A stretch of 64,000 nt of DNA from NCBI GenBank assembly GCA_026874595.1, contig CM049320.1, forward strand, positions 45,332,714 through 45,396,713, given 5' to 3'. This document shows, one piece after another, positions 45,484 through 57,953 of this stretch. The notes under the pieces are model-generated. The model was given only the letters and a program-made list of their open reading frames with translations, had not been told where the DNA came from and made no database searches. This stretch comes from Sipunculus nudus. Lineage: Eukaryota; Annelida; Sipuncula; Golfingiida; Sipunculidae. Each line of letters opens with the position of its first letter. Within the stretch, counting starts at the first letter, position 1. Position numbers and translations under genes: made by a program.

Positions 45484-48123
45484 TTAGCTCAGCTGACTAT
45501 AAGTCATCTGAGCTATAGTCGTGGTCCATTGTCCGTCGTCCGTCCGTCTGTCCGTCCGTCCGTCCGTCCGTCCGTCCGTCCGTCCGTAGATGTGGCACGT
45601 TTTGAAACCGTAAGACCTAGGAATCCAAAATTGGGCATAATGTTAGATGTCCCCAAGATCTCCTACCAAGCCGAAAACTGGGTCTTTGCAACTTCGTTCC
45701 TTTGAGAAATCAAGGAAAAACCTCAATTTTTTATTAAAAACCTATTTTCACACTTCAGGACTGCCTAATATCAAAACCACTCATCTGTTTTTCCTCATAT
45801 TTACCATAAATATTCCTCTATATAGTTCCTATGTACATGCCAGAAATTATGTCTGTATTATTTAATATAAAAAAGTTATGGGCCTAAACATAATGCATTT
45901 TGTAAAAAATCAGGAAAGATATTTGATCACTTAACACAAAAAATGTTAAAGCTATTGACCTTTTTTCCAGTAATATAACTTTAATTAATCAAAATTAAAT
46001 TGTATACCCAAAATTAGATGAAAATCTTTTAAATTTTCAAAAATATTAATAAAAATAAAAAATTGGTACCTTAAATTTTGCCCAACTTTGACCATGGCAC
46101 GTTTTTTTCCTGTAAGTACTGTGGATTTAATTTTCACAGCATGTTTTTGTTAGCATTTCAACTGTTAACACCAAAAATTTGAAACCAGTTGATCAAAAAC
46201 TGTAGATTTTAATAAGTTTTCAAGCACCATGTAACATATTGTTTACATCAAGCTAATGTTATGCAGTTTGCAAGAGCTCAGCTCCCCAGCTTCAGCTCTT
46301 AGTTCCTTAAATTTGGCATACAGTTAGATGTCTCCAAAATCCCCTACCATGCCAAGAATTTGGTCACTAGGACTTAATACCTTCGAAATATTAATGAAAA
46401 ACTTCATTTTCCATTAAAAACCCATTGTTACACTTCAAGACTGCCTAATATCAAAACCACTGATCTGACTTTAATCATAAATAATATACATATTTTTCAT
46501 TCTCTATGCGCCTGCCAGAATGATGTCAGTATTGCGTAATTGTTTTAAGTTATGGGCCCAAACATAATGCACTTTGTAAAAAATCAAGAAATATATTTAC
46601 TCCCTTAACAAGGGCATTGCTGAAGCTAGAGATTTTTTTGTCAGGGATGTAACATTATTTAATCAAGATTCAATTGAATACCCAAAATTAGTTCTGAATT
46701 TTTCAAATTTTATAAGTTATTAGTATAAATATAAAATTAGTACCTTAAATTTTGCCCAACTGTGACCATGGCACGTTTGTGTCCTGTGAGCACTGTTGAT
46801 ATAATTTTCATATCATGCACACATTAGGATTTCAGCTTTTTAGTTTAGAAAGCTGAAAGAAATTGGCCAAAAATTGTAGCTTTTATTAATGTTTTTTATG
46901 AGACCCTGTCAGACTTTGGCTCTCTCCAGCCCCTCTTGAGTCACCTGTATGTTGACCTTGTTGAATTTCATCAAATTAGGCACGCTTGAGGCGAGTCATA
47001 CAGGAATCCAGGCAGCTTATGGCCAGCCACAGTTGATCCAGGTGTCCAACCCAACTCATCTAGTAGTTTTAACAAACATCATAACAATAAACAATAAATT
47101 AATAAATTTTTATTGGTTTTTAATAACAAATTAAAGAAAAATACAAAAGGAATTTGTTAGTTTATAATAACAGGAAATTAACTTGCAGTTACTGATGATA
47201 TAAGAATCTTGTATCGATGGGTAGAATGTCACAATATTCCAAATAACACCATGCAGTCACCTATGGCATTTTTCAGTTCAATTTTAATGATAAAGAAGTA
47301 AATCATATTATTCATTACTAATCATTAGGGATCATATGAAGGAAATTAATGATAGACAAAGATGCAGTTGATAATATTAATCTAGATTCCTACTGTGTCT
47401 AGTGTGTACATTGATGTGAAATTAGTCCAAAATGAATTTTTTACAGTTATTTTTTAATATAAATAAAAAAAAATAAAACCAGGTACTTATGATCATTATT
47501 TAAATGTGTGAATTTAGTATATTCTGGATTGTCAACATCATTGGTTGGTGAAACTGAATAAATACCAGACATGGTGCGAATACTTTGTAATTGTATTTAA
47601 ATACGAATATGATTATGTACTCCATTATAAAATTTCTTGCATAAAGAATAGGAATTCAGGTAAAAATGAAAGTATATGAATACTCGTGCAAATACTTTGA
47701 AAATGTATTCATGAATGCATTCATGAATATATTCTTTAATATTATTTTAATAATCATATCAGTTATATTTCATATTAAAAAAATCATATGATTCTCTTAT
47801 TATTTTTTATAAAAATTATATTTGGGACAATATTTGTAATTTTTTTTAATAAATAGTTAAACTCTTATATTATATGTTCTGCTTATAAGTTATATGGCCA
47901 AGTCAAAATCTGTGTGACAATAGTACTCCATTTGTTAATAAAATAAATGAAATCAATCCTCTTCCCTGTCTCCAAAGGTACTATCAAAATCATACATAAG
48001 CTAAACAACAACTCATAATACAGCTTATATTTATTACCACACAAAACCAGCATGTGCCTCATTTCTAAATAATATTTTTTTATCATATATAACAGCTGAG
48101 CGTCGTGACCCATAGGTCCCTTG
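45484..48123 (-). mobile_element. Family A element, complete, reverse orientation
   Basis: On the plus strand it begins TTAGCTCAGCTGACTATAAG (the 3' hairpin in reverse). A long CCGT run at 45536-45588 follows, and it ends CGACGCTCAG-type TIR in reverse then CATAGGTCCCTTG. The length is 2.64 kb, nearly that of 12272-14900 (2.63 kb). It lies in the intron between the two DDX19-like exons, in the sense orientation relative to that gene. No coding region. Confidence 0.85.
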
Positions 48124-48547
48124 TTCATCTTTTTCTCAAAATTGAATCTGAGTGAAATGCATGAGTTTTGAATTGATATTTCACCGTCATGACAAATCAC
48201 ATACACATTAAATTTCATACCCACAAGGTCAAATATGTTTTCCTATCAGTTTTTTCCCCCAAATTGTTACTTTAAATAAGGCCAAAAAAAATAAAAGGTA
48301 TGGTTCTCAGGCACCACCCACGTCAATTTTAACCCCCCGCATCAAACATTTTTATTTTGATTTCATCATTCAAGATGGTAAAATAATACAATTTTGATAC
48401 AATTTCCTTTGTTATGTAGTGCTTTTACCTGCTTAACAAGAAGAAACCTGTCATTTACATGCTTTTCCCTGATCATATGACATTTTATCGAAACGTACAA
48501 AAAAAGGTCAAAAATAAAATACCGCCCGACCGCATTGATTTCTGAAA
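48124..48547. other. Intron sequence, unrecognised
   Basis: About 0.42 kb between an A and a B element. No repeat, exon or RNA gene was recognised. Confidence 0.4.
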
Positions 48548-51500
48548 CAAGGCCAACAGGCCTAATGCGAACCTGTGCAATGAGATTACACCAGGTATAA
48601 TGCTTCAATGCTGGACCATTACTTTTCAAGAATATGTGTAACATGTATATGAACAATGCAAGTACTAAACACTTAGAACAAGAAACAATTAAACAAACAT
48701 CACTGCTGCATTCTGGCATGGGTGCACACAACACAAAAACTAGAATATGGGTAGTCAACAAGCGACTACTTGTATCTGCCAAAATCAGAGTGGGAAAGGT
48801 GAAGTGAGGCATGGATTGAGTGGCAAGGGGAAATATAGTGAGGTGTGTTGCATAGTAGCCTGGATGTCTGCAGCCAAAATGTGTATGTAGGTTGTGCCAC
48901 CTATCACAAAATCCAGAAAGCTGTCCAAGATGTATAAACATGCAAAATTTTAGGCAGATAAGTCAAACCACTACCTAGATATGAGTGTTTTTATCCCAAG
49001 GAAGATGAACAGATGGTCGCTGTGCGAAAATGGTGGCAGGTGGCGCAACCAATTTTGTGTATGATTAAGAGATATGTAAGATCTATACACATGCAAAATT
49101 TCAGGGGGATATGTCAAACCAGTCCTGAGATATGAGCCTTAATGTCTGCAGCGTATACATAAATGTTGGTGGTGCCACCTGCCACAAAATCCAGAAAGCT
49201 ATCCAAGATGTATAAACCTGCTAAATTTTAGGCAGATATGTCGAACCACTGCCGAGATATGAGTGATTGTATCCCACGGCAAACAAACAGAAGCTGTGGA
49301 AAAATGATTGCAGGTGGCACCACCAGTTTTGCGTATGATAAAGAGCTATGGAAGAAATATACACATGCAAAATTTCGGCCCAACTGGTTCAACGGTTCCT
49401 GAGATATGAGCTTGCATGTCTGCAGCTTAAACATGAATGTAGGTGGCACCACCTGTCATAAAATCAAGAAAGCTGTCCAGGATGTATACACATGCAAAAT
49501 TTCAGGTGGATAAGTCCAACCAGCACAGATATATGAGTGTTTTTATCCCAAGGCAGATGAACAGATGGACGCTGTGCAAAAATGGTTGCAGGTGGCGCCA
49601 CCATTTTAAGTGTATGTTATAAAGCTTTCCAAGGGCTACATTTGTGCAAAATCTTTAACCTTATTGGTCAAACGGTTCCCAAGATATGTGGGTTTATGTG
49701 TGGAAACAGACACACAAATGGACACTAGGCAGAGAGGAAAGGTCAAAGGTCAACCAAAAATGAGGGCACAGCAGTTCACATGTGACCCATCATAATTCCG
49801 AATTTAAAAAAAAATTCTGTTAGGAAAAGTTCTCTGGAAAACTCAGTTTTGGTATATACAATGATTGTAGCTGGCACCACCAGTCTTATATATAATGAAG
49901 AGATATATACATATGCCCAATGTCAGACTGATATGTCAAACCCCTCCTGTGAAATAAGCAGGAACATACACTGTGCAAAAATTATTGTAGGTGGCACCAC
50001 CAGTCTTGTACACTATAAAGCTACACAATATGTATATACATGCCCAATTTTAGGCTGATGAATCAGATTCCTCTGTAGAAATAAGCAGGCGCATACACTG
50101 CAAAAGTCAATGTAGGTGGCACCACCTGTCTTGTAAATGAGAATACCATCAAAGACGCATAGACAGGTCAAAATATCAGTCCAATACATCAAACTTCCCC
50201 AGATTTTTATGCACTGGGCTGACAAGGCTTAGGTTAGTAAGGCAGTTGCCCCCGAGTGACCTGTGACAAATTGCTGCCTCAAGCTACTGCACTGAGTGAA
50301 CTCTTGACCTGCACCTGGCTAGACTGAGTGAACTTTTGACCTGTACCTGGCTCAGTGAGTGAACTCTTGACCTGTTGCATAATCTGACACAGTTGGCAGT
50401 CTGCCAAAGCTATGAATAGATTCAGGCTGAAATTTGGTGCCAAATATGATGCAGTGAGCAGTCTGCCAAAGCTATAAATAGAATGCAGCTACTGCACTGA
50501 GTGAACTCTTGACCTATACCTGGATGCACTTATCCAATCCTGGCACTGTGCCAAAACTATTTATAGAGCTGACATCATCTTAGCTATGGCCAACATCAAG
50601 GCACTGGCAATCTGCCAATGGTAAACCAAGTGCTGCCATCTGAACACAAAATGGTTCCTACTTGAAATAACTTTCAAAATCTTCCCAATACAAAATACTT
50701 TTCAGCTGACTTTTTTTTGGTATGATAAAGAGCTATGGAATTATCTATACACATGCAAAATTTCGGCCAACTGGTCAAATGGTTCCCGAGATATAAGCTT
50801 GCATGTCTGCAGCTTAAACATGAATGTAGGTGGCACCACCTGTCATAAAATCAAGAAAGCTGTCCAGGATGTATACACATGCAAAATTTCAGGTGGATAA
50901 GTCCAACCAGTACAGATATATGAGTGTTTTTATCCCAAGTCAGATGAACAGATGGACGCTGTGCAAAAATGGTTGCAGGTGGCGCCACCATTTTTAGTGT
51001 ATGTTATAAAGCTATCAAAGGGCTACATTTGTGCAAAATTTTTAGCCTGATCGGTCAAACGGTTCCCGAGATATGAGTTTGGATGTCTGCATAGTAAAGG
51101 TGAATGTGGGTGATGCCACCTGTCATAAAATCGAGAAAATTGTCCAGGATCTATAAACCTGCACAATTTCAGGTGGATAAGTCAAACCACTGCTGAGATA
51201 TGAGTGATATTATCCCAAGGCAGATGAACAGATGGATGCTGTGCAAAAATTGTTGCAGGTGGCGCCACCATTTTTAGTGTATGTTATAAAGCTATCAAAG
51301 GGCTACATTTGTGCAAAATTTTTAGCCTGATCAGTCAAACGGTTTCTGAGATATGCGGGTTTATGTGTGGAAACAGATGCACAAATGGACCCTGGGCAGC
51401 GAGGAAAGGTCAGAGGTCAACCAAAAATGAGGGCGCAGCAGTTCACATGTGACCCGATGATAAACCCAATTTGCTCAAAATGCTAACCAAGTTTTTTCAA

Positions 51501-52185
51501 ACAGTTGAAAGATATAGTTCCAATAATCTGGGAATTCTGCATCTAAACATTGTGTCTAGACGTCTGGCAGAACCCTACCATAGAATAATTCTTGTAAAGT
51601 TTAAACCAATCAGCTTAACAGTTTCATCATAAATCAGTGTATAAGCAAGAAGAGTTTAAAATTACATTTCGATTGTAAAAAACACATCAATGTAGGTGGC
51701 GCCACCAATACCTCAAAATCAGATATGACATATGTAACAAACATTAGTATAAAATTTGGTGATTATAGCTTTAGCCGTTTCTGAGTGTTAGTGTGCTTTT
51801 TTGGACAGATGACTAAGTTCAACCTCCCGTAACTCGGCCAAAAATCTACAAACTGGGAACATTGGAACAAACTTGAGAGAGATTGTTCCAGGGATCATTT
51901 CTGTGAATATTGGACAATTTGGCTGGATAGTTTCAGAGAAGATTTTTAAAGGTTTTTAAGCTTTTTCTCTATAAAATCTAAATTAATGCAGATACCCAAT
52001 AAAAAGCTCCAGGGCACCAAGTTTCACATGTGACTAATTCTTACATGTAATTTGGAGCTGCTAGCTGCGACAGTTTCTGACTTACAGCCATGGATGGCGG
52101 GAAGCCAGCCCTGGACAACGGACAGCTGACGGCTGACAATGGACGGACGATGCTGCGTCATCGCATAAGCTCATAGGTTCGCTAA
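48548..52185 (+). mobile_element. Family B element in the DDX19 intron
   Basis: Starts CAAGGCCAACAGGCCTAATG with the TIR GCGAACCTGTG and ends 'gctcataggttcgctaa' (one change in the 3' TIR). The interior holds the GGTGGCGCCACC array (perfect sites at 49591, 50978, 51258 and 51695), the 'ctgcactgagtgaactct' module and a second copy of part of the array at 50720-51460. That second copy looks like a rearranged join, because the array normally precedes the module. It shows the uninterrupted site used by the nested B at 4589. Confidence 0.8.
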
Positions 52186-52660
52186 AAAGTGGAATGTGGA
52201 GTGAAAGATGGAAATACAAAAGGTCATCCCTTTAGGATTCCATTGTTGATTAACTGTTTTTATACATTGTTTGATTATTAAAATCAATATTAAAACCAAT
52301 CTTTTTAAAAATCATATCATACAATACAAAAGTGTGAAAAAAGTAGCAAATTTGTTTGTTATTATGTATCAAGGATAAGGAAAAGATGTATTCTTTTTTG
52401 CTGTGTATTTGTGTTGTGTAGTGAATATGTTGTGTTTTTGTTTGTGTATGTAATGAGTGGTAGAAATGTATTTTGTATTGTCTTGAATGTTTATTGTACA
52501 GGTCTGTCAACATAATGGGGTGGAGGGAGAGGGGCGTGGGGTGGGCAGAGACAGAGAGGAAGGCTTTCTGTGGCAGCTACTACAGACAGCCTGACCAAGC
52601 TCACCTAGACAGAGGGAGCTGGCCAGGAGTGAAGGGATTACATAACAGCCAGGGAAGTTG
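52186..52660. other. Intron sequence, unrecognised
   Basis: AT-rich with a short G-rich patch (52513-52560). The plus-strand frame 52473-52661 has no family features. No exon supported. Confidence 0.4.
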
Positions 52661-53409
52661 AGGGCTAGCTCTAGCACACTGCATACCACTGTCCTTAGCT
52701 GGCTTGATGTAAACAATACCTGACATTGTGATTGAAAACTTGAATTAAATCTAGTTTATTATCAATTGGTTTCAAATTTCAGATAATAAAAGATTATATC
52801 CTTATATTTATACAAGATGTGAAAAATAAATCAACGGTGCTTACATGAAGAAAATGTGCCATGGTCAAATTTGGTACTAATTTTTCATTTATGCTTATAA
52901 CTTAAAAAAATTACGAAATTTTGATCTTATTTCTGATATACAACTAAGTTTAATATACTTATATGCTTGAAATAAGCTCTCTATCATGTTAAATGAGTAA
53001 ATATATTTCCTGAGTTTTAACAAAATGCATTATATTTGGGCACATAACTTCAAGAAATTGCATAATACTGACCTGAGGTATGTATATAGGAAATATATAG
53101 AGGAATGGTTGTATTAAATATGATCAGTATCAGATCAGTGGTTTTCACATAATGCAGTCTTTAAGTGAACAATGGGTTTTTAATGGAAAATTAGGGTTTT
53201 TCATCAATATCTTAAAGGAAAGAAGTCAAAGTGACCCAATTTTTGCATGGTAGGAGATTTTTGGGGCATCTAACTGTAAATCAAATTTCAGATTCGTAGG
53301 TCCAACAGTTTAAAAATGTGCCAGTTCAACTGACTGAAGGATGGACAGACAAGCTGACAGACAAAGAACCATCGCTATAGCTCAATTGACTTATAGTCAG
53401 CTGAGCTAA
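52661..53409 (+). mobile_element. Family A 3' fragment, diverged
   Basis: Follows family A from 'ctagctctagcacactgcat' through 'ggtaggagatttttggggca' to 'ttatagtcagctgagctaa'. The TIR and hairpin are kept but the ACGG run is reduced to 'gatggacagacaagctgacaga'. It is older than the complete copies. Confidence 0.7.
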
Positions 53410-53968
53410 CAACACAAATACTGATTTCTGATAACTCTGTCTTCAGGGACACACTGATTAATTCTTATAAGTTTGCATTCAAATGCACACACATAAGGCT
53501 TTCATTATTTGCAGGTCTTTTGTAAGTTTAGGGCACCTCCTGTTTCATACTTCCAAATATTTTCCCTTGATTTATCCCCATAAAAGGTTTAAATTTCCCC
53601 AGTGTTTTATTAAACATTACTTGGTTTTTATCCTCTTTCCATGCAGAGATCAGGTAGACTAAGTTGTACTTAATTCTTCCATTCATGTGCCTTTGTAAAA
53701 GAAGGTCCATACCCAGCTGCTGCAAGTTGGGACTTCCTCATGACTAAAAAATTACCCTTTTAGTCTAAAAAAGCTAGACTGTCCAGCTTATACATGATAC
53801 TTTACGGTTTGTTGTATAGAAACATGTTTCTTGCCTTCAGGTATTGTTTGGCATAGTATGAAAACCATACAATGAAAACTTTTTGATGGAAATATCACTT
53901 TGCCAATTTATATCATGTAATCCTTTATACAGTTTTACCTTGTAAAGCTTACATGAAAGCAGACTTAC
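53410..53968 (-). other. Intron sequence following the 53969-54206 exon
   Basis: Read on the minus strand, it begins with the donor GTAAGT at 53968. The 65-codon frame at 53528-53725 does not resemble the helicase and is not supported as coding. Confidence 0.45.
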
Positions 53969-54206
53969 ATGACAGAATATCATAGACTGTCCGATGGAAA
54001 TGGTACCATATATGTTTGCTACTGCTTGATATTTTTCTTCTGTGCTGTGACACAGAATGAAGTATTGTTTGATGTTGTCTAAGCTCTCCTCTTCTCGCCT
54101 TAACCGGATGGTAACAGGGTTTGGCACTATGGCTTGGGCAAATTTCATTACATCAACATCATATGTAGCAGAGAACAGCAACATCTGACAATCTTTGTTC
54201 AAACTC
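53969..54206 (-). CDS. DDX19: DDX19/DBP5-like DEAD-box RNA helicase, internal exon (motif III region)
   Basis: Exon of 238 bp with acceptor TTCTTGTTTCAG (just above 54206) and donor GTAAGT (53968-53963). It encodes 'SLNKDCQMLLFSATYDVDVM', 'KFAQAIVPNPVTIRLRREEE', 'SLDNIKQYFILCHSTEEKYQ' and 'AVANIYGTISIGQSMIFCH'. SAT is helicase motif III, and the rest is the start of the second RecA-like domain typical of DDX19/Dbp5. The acceptor is phase 2 and the donor phase 0, fitting the exon at 44738-44900. The two exons are separated by a 9,068 bp intron made largely of repeats. The upstream DEAD-containing exon is not in the window. A family A element begins 33 bp upstream of the acceptor. Confidence 0.92.
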
Positions 54207-54238
54207 CTGAAACAAGAAATAAAACAAAATAAGGAAAA

Positions 54239-55549
54239 CAAGTCACCTGTGGGTCACGGCGCTCAGCTTAAGTTGATTATGAGAATATTTTTATAACTAT
54301 AGTCTGTTCCAGCACCCCTGTCTATCTGTTTTGTTCACGATTATTTTTTTCCGAATCCAAGAACAACAAAATTTTTTGACCTTAGGGCAGAAAGAGGAAA
54401 AAGCGTAATTAACTATTATGGAAATAATAGCCTACAGGCATGTGGAAATTGCACGAATGATCGTTCAGGTTACGAGGAGGTTACACAAATAGAAACTGGC
54501 GCGAATGATTTTCCGTTCACGTAATTTTTTTCTTGAAAGATAGGTGTTTGTATAATCTCTTATAAAAGTGAAGCGAAGTAACTTTCCTGGAATGATCAGT
54601 CGCTGAGAAATAAAGTAGGCAATCAGGCAGGTTTACCTTCTTAGGCTAACATGAGCGGCCAGCCATTCATCTGTCTTAAAAAATTGCAAATGACACCATT
54701 GAACCATGGTGACATCTATATATCACCACCCACACTATTCATTCTCCCCTTGGTGTCATCCGCCACAGAAGATATGGCGAATCCAACAAATGAATCAGAG
54801 GAAAATGCTACATTCTCCGCTTGGTGTCTGTTGAGTTGTAATTTGATTGATGGTTTAATAATGCCTGAGAATGAGGACATATTCGCCATAATCTATGCTT
54901 AGGTGGATGAAACCAAGTGGGGAAGAATAAAGGCATATTTACTTCAGTGTTTTTTGTTTAGGTGTGATATAAATTTGTTAAAACTATGGTTACATACAGT
55001 GATGAAAGTCATGTCATTGGGTCAATTCAACTTATTTGCATAGCCCAAGTTGGCACTTGCTTCCAAATATTTCCGACTAGCATCCGTGCATCCAAGCGGG
55101 CAATTAATGAAGCCTTACAGAAAATTTTCAGGGCTTAGAGGAAATTTGAACCATCTCAAATCAGTTCTCAGACAGGTCATGGCTGTCAGACATTTCTCGA
55201 GGAGGCCACGTTCATAGCTTGTAAAGGAGCTGCTTATTTCTCCAGTGGAACACTTTTTTATATGAATCCTCTTTCTATAATTATAAATCCCTCATAATAA
55301 AAAGTTGTTGTGCAGAATCTCGGGTATATGTGAACACTGATGTATCAGGATTGATGTCACATTATACATTTTTTTCCAAATAAGTTGTAAATTTTTAACA
55401 TTTCAGAAAAGGATGAAAGAGTCTTAAAGATTTATGCTTGAAATATTCAAATCAATTAATTTCACATCTACAAACAGACGGATGGACAGGTGAAGGGACG
55501 GACAAAGGACAATGGATCACGACTATAGCTTAGATGACTTATAGTCATC
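54239..55549 (+). mobile_element. Family A-type element with unrelated interior, 3' end clipped
   Basis: The 5' end CAAGTCACCTGTGGGTCACG with GCTCAGCTTA and the 3' end 'gacggacaaaggacaatgga' + 'gatgacttatagtcatc' are of family A type. The roughly 1.15 kb between them matches no other A copy. It includes a plus-strand frame at 54651-54902 (83 codons, unrecognised). The final 'agctgagctaa' is missing, and family B sequence starts at once. It could be a distinct subfamily or an element that has captured foreign DNA. Confidence 0.55.
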
Positions 55550-56545
55550 TTTACTGGCTGCACTTCTTCCAATCCTGGCATGATGCCAAAACTATTTATA
55601 GAGCTGACATCATCTTGGTTAATGGCCAACATCAAGGCACTGGCAATCTGCCAATGGTAAACCAAGTGCTGCCATCTGTACACAAAAGTGGTCCCTACAT
55701 GAAATAACTTTGAAATTTATTTTCCCAATACAAAATGCTTTTCAGCTGACTTTTTATAAAAAAAAAAAATCAGGAATATATGTATAATTATTACAGATGC
55801 ATACTGAATGCAAAATTAAAATACAGATATATCTCATTGATGGCAAATTCTTGAATTAAGTTGAGTAGGGATACCAAAAATTTATAATCCACGTACAGTT
55901 GTCTTTATATAGCCACAGAGGGCTGAATATCCATGATTGTAACATTGTCTGGTATGATAAATAACTTAAATCATCAATCTAAATTAAGTAAAAGCTTTTA
56001 AAAAAACTTTCTTGTCAATATTAACCAAAGATAACCTGAAATCTAAATGTCTAGTTGCATGATGTAATAGATGCTGATTAACTGGTGCCAGGCTTGATGT
56101 AACAGCATCACACAGCTAACATATATGGTAAAATGACTCAATTCAATCTCCATAATTCAGCCAAAAATCATTCATGTGGAACCATTAATGACAATTATTA
56201 TAAGAATTATTGAAGGGATTATTCTTGTAAAATATTTAACAAACTGGCTTCAGTGGCATCAGTCGAAAAACTGGTTTATAACTCATATAGGAAGATACAG
56301 CAAATTGGCTAAGTTCAGCTTCCCGTAAATCAGCCAAAAAGCACTGTACCAAAACCATTTGAACAAACTTGAATTATCAACATCTGAGGATAATTAATGT
56401 GTGAGATTTAAGAATTTGGCCCAGTGGTATCTTTGTATCCACTGAGCTAAAATGGGCTGTTATGGCATATGACTAAATTCAGCTTCCCATAACTTAGCCA
56501 AAAGTCACTGAAAAGAGACCATTTGAACAAACTTCAGAAAGCACT
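55550..56545 (+). mobile_element. Family B element, left part of the copy hit by the LTR retrotransposon
   Basis: Follows family B from 'tggctgcacttcttccaatc' (compare 50524 and 80 onward) to 'caaacttcagaaagcact'. There an LTR retrotransposon is inserted, and B sequence resumes at 63730. The B 5' end is lost at the junction with the preceding A-type element. Confidence 0.8.
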
Positions 56546-57143
56546 AAGACCGGGATGGGGATCAGCACAACACCAGAGTTGACTTACATTTCTTTATTGT
56601 ACTTCAATATAACTGGCAAGAGGCTTAAGGCTGGTCTGGTCTGATCTGGTGGGGCTTACAACCCTACCCCTTTTATACCTGTCCAGAAGGGGGCCAGGGT
56701 TCCAGCTCTGACTCCCTGCCATGGTATGCATAAAATTAATATTACAATATACACGGTGACCAATAAGTAATGTAGAATCTGTAAACATCTTTCTGTTGAC
56801 TAAATATGGTATATGGGGTGACCAGCACTGTACAGCTTGTGACCCCTGTCATGCCACAGGAATGTGGGTACCCTGCTTACTCAGCCAGGGTCAGCTTCAA
56901 GGCGTGGCACTCAGTGCTGAATAGAATTTACTTTACAAGAATATTCTGTTCTATTTGCTTTATATTACATATATCTTCAAGTATTAACATTAATAACATA
57001 TTCTATTAAATATTTTCAATAATTTAAGATTCGTTATAAAGATTATAATATTATAATGACTTTTAATCTTGGAAATTACTTACTGTGAGGTTAATATAGT
57101 TATTTGTCACATTTTCACTGGCAGCACATTTCATTTGGTTACA
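56546..57143 (-). repeat. 3' LTR of the gypsy element
   Basis: 598 bp. On the minus strand it starts TGTAACCAAATG and ends CCCGGTCTT. An AATAAA polyadenylation signal (minus strand) lies at 56598-56593, about 50 bp before the LTR end. Confidence 0.93.
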
Positions 57144-57157
57144 ATAGCCTCCCGTAC
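57144..57157 (-). other. Polypurine tract of the gypsy element
   Basis: The minus strand GTACGGGAGGCTAT lies directly against the 3' LTR. Its purine core (ACGGGAGG) fits the plus-strand primer for reverse transcription. Assigned from position and composition. Confidence 0.55.
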
Positions 57158-57953
57158 AAAAAAAATGCTCCTGCATTTTGTTAATAAGTATACATGATAT
57201 AAGAATATATAATAGTTACATTATAGTATATGATGCTTTATATAAAACTGATAAGCACATCGAGCTATATGATAATATATGCAATCGTGAAATCCAATAA
57301 GTCCATCAGGATTCACCAGTAGGAAATTGACAATAAAGATATATAAAAGGAAATGACAATAAGTCCATCTTTGGTCTGGAAGTGTGATCATCCCATACTC
57401 CCAGAGTGCATATGTAGCAATATGATAATAGTGATCGGTCACCACTAACCCTGTGATAAGGATAGTTAAAACTTAAATATGAAAACTAAGAAACTGAAGT
57501 GAATATGCTCCTTTCTAATCACATAAGGTTGAGAACATGACGTCCTGAACTCAGCCTACTATTCAGTGGACCAACCAGCTAAGGTAAGCTAATGAATAGG
57601 AGTGATAGAATAGTGGCATAAGATGAGAATAAAAAAAAAATACATATAAGGTAATCTGGTATTGAAACCTGGCTAATATCTATTACAATCATTATCTGAT
57701 GGGTATCTTATCACTAGCTTGGGCTAAATATATAATGACAAGATAATATAGGATTACATGTGAATAATACAGGTAATGACAGAAATATATAAAAAAAATA
57801 CAACTAACATGTAACATCTTTAACCAATTAAACACAATTAGTCTTGTAACTCAGTTATACTACTGATAATATCACTCAGGTTACATACCCTGAACATAAT
57901 AGTACTTATGTTGTCATGACATGTCATTAATGATATGCAATAATATGTATTCC
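57158..57953 (-). other. Untranslated 3' region of the gypsy element
   Basis: About 0.8 kb between the end of pol and the polypurine tract. AT-rich with no recognisable gene; the 74-codon minus-strand frame at 57221-57445 matches nothing known to me. Confidence 0.5.

Noticed and set aside
52507..52716. Frames on both strands in a GC-richer patch considered as an exon
   Set aside because: Neither strand shows a known domain or convincing splice borders, and it does not fit the DDX19 sequence.
54651..54902. 83-codon plus-strand frame considered as a host gene
   Set aside because: No recognisable domain and no splice evidence; it lies between family A-type ends. Mentioned only as possible captured DNA.
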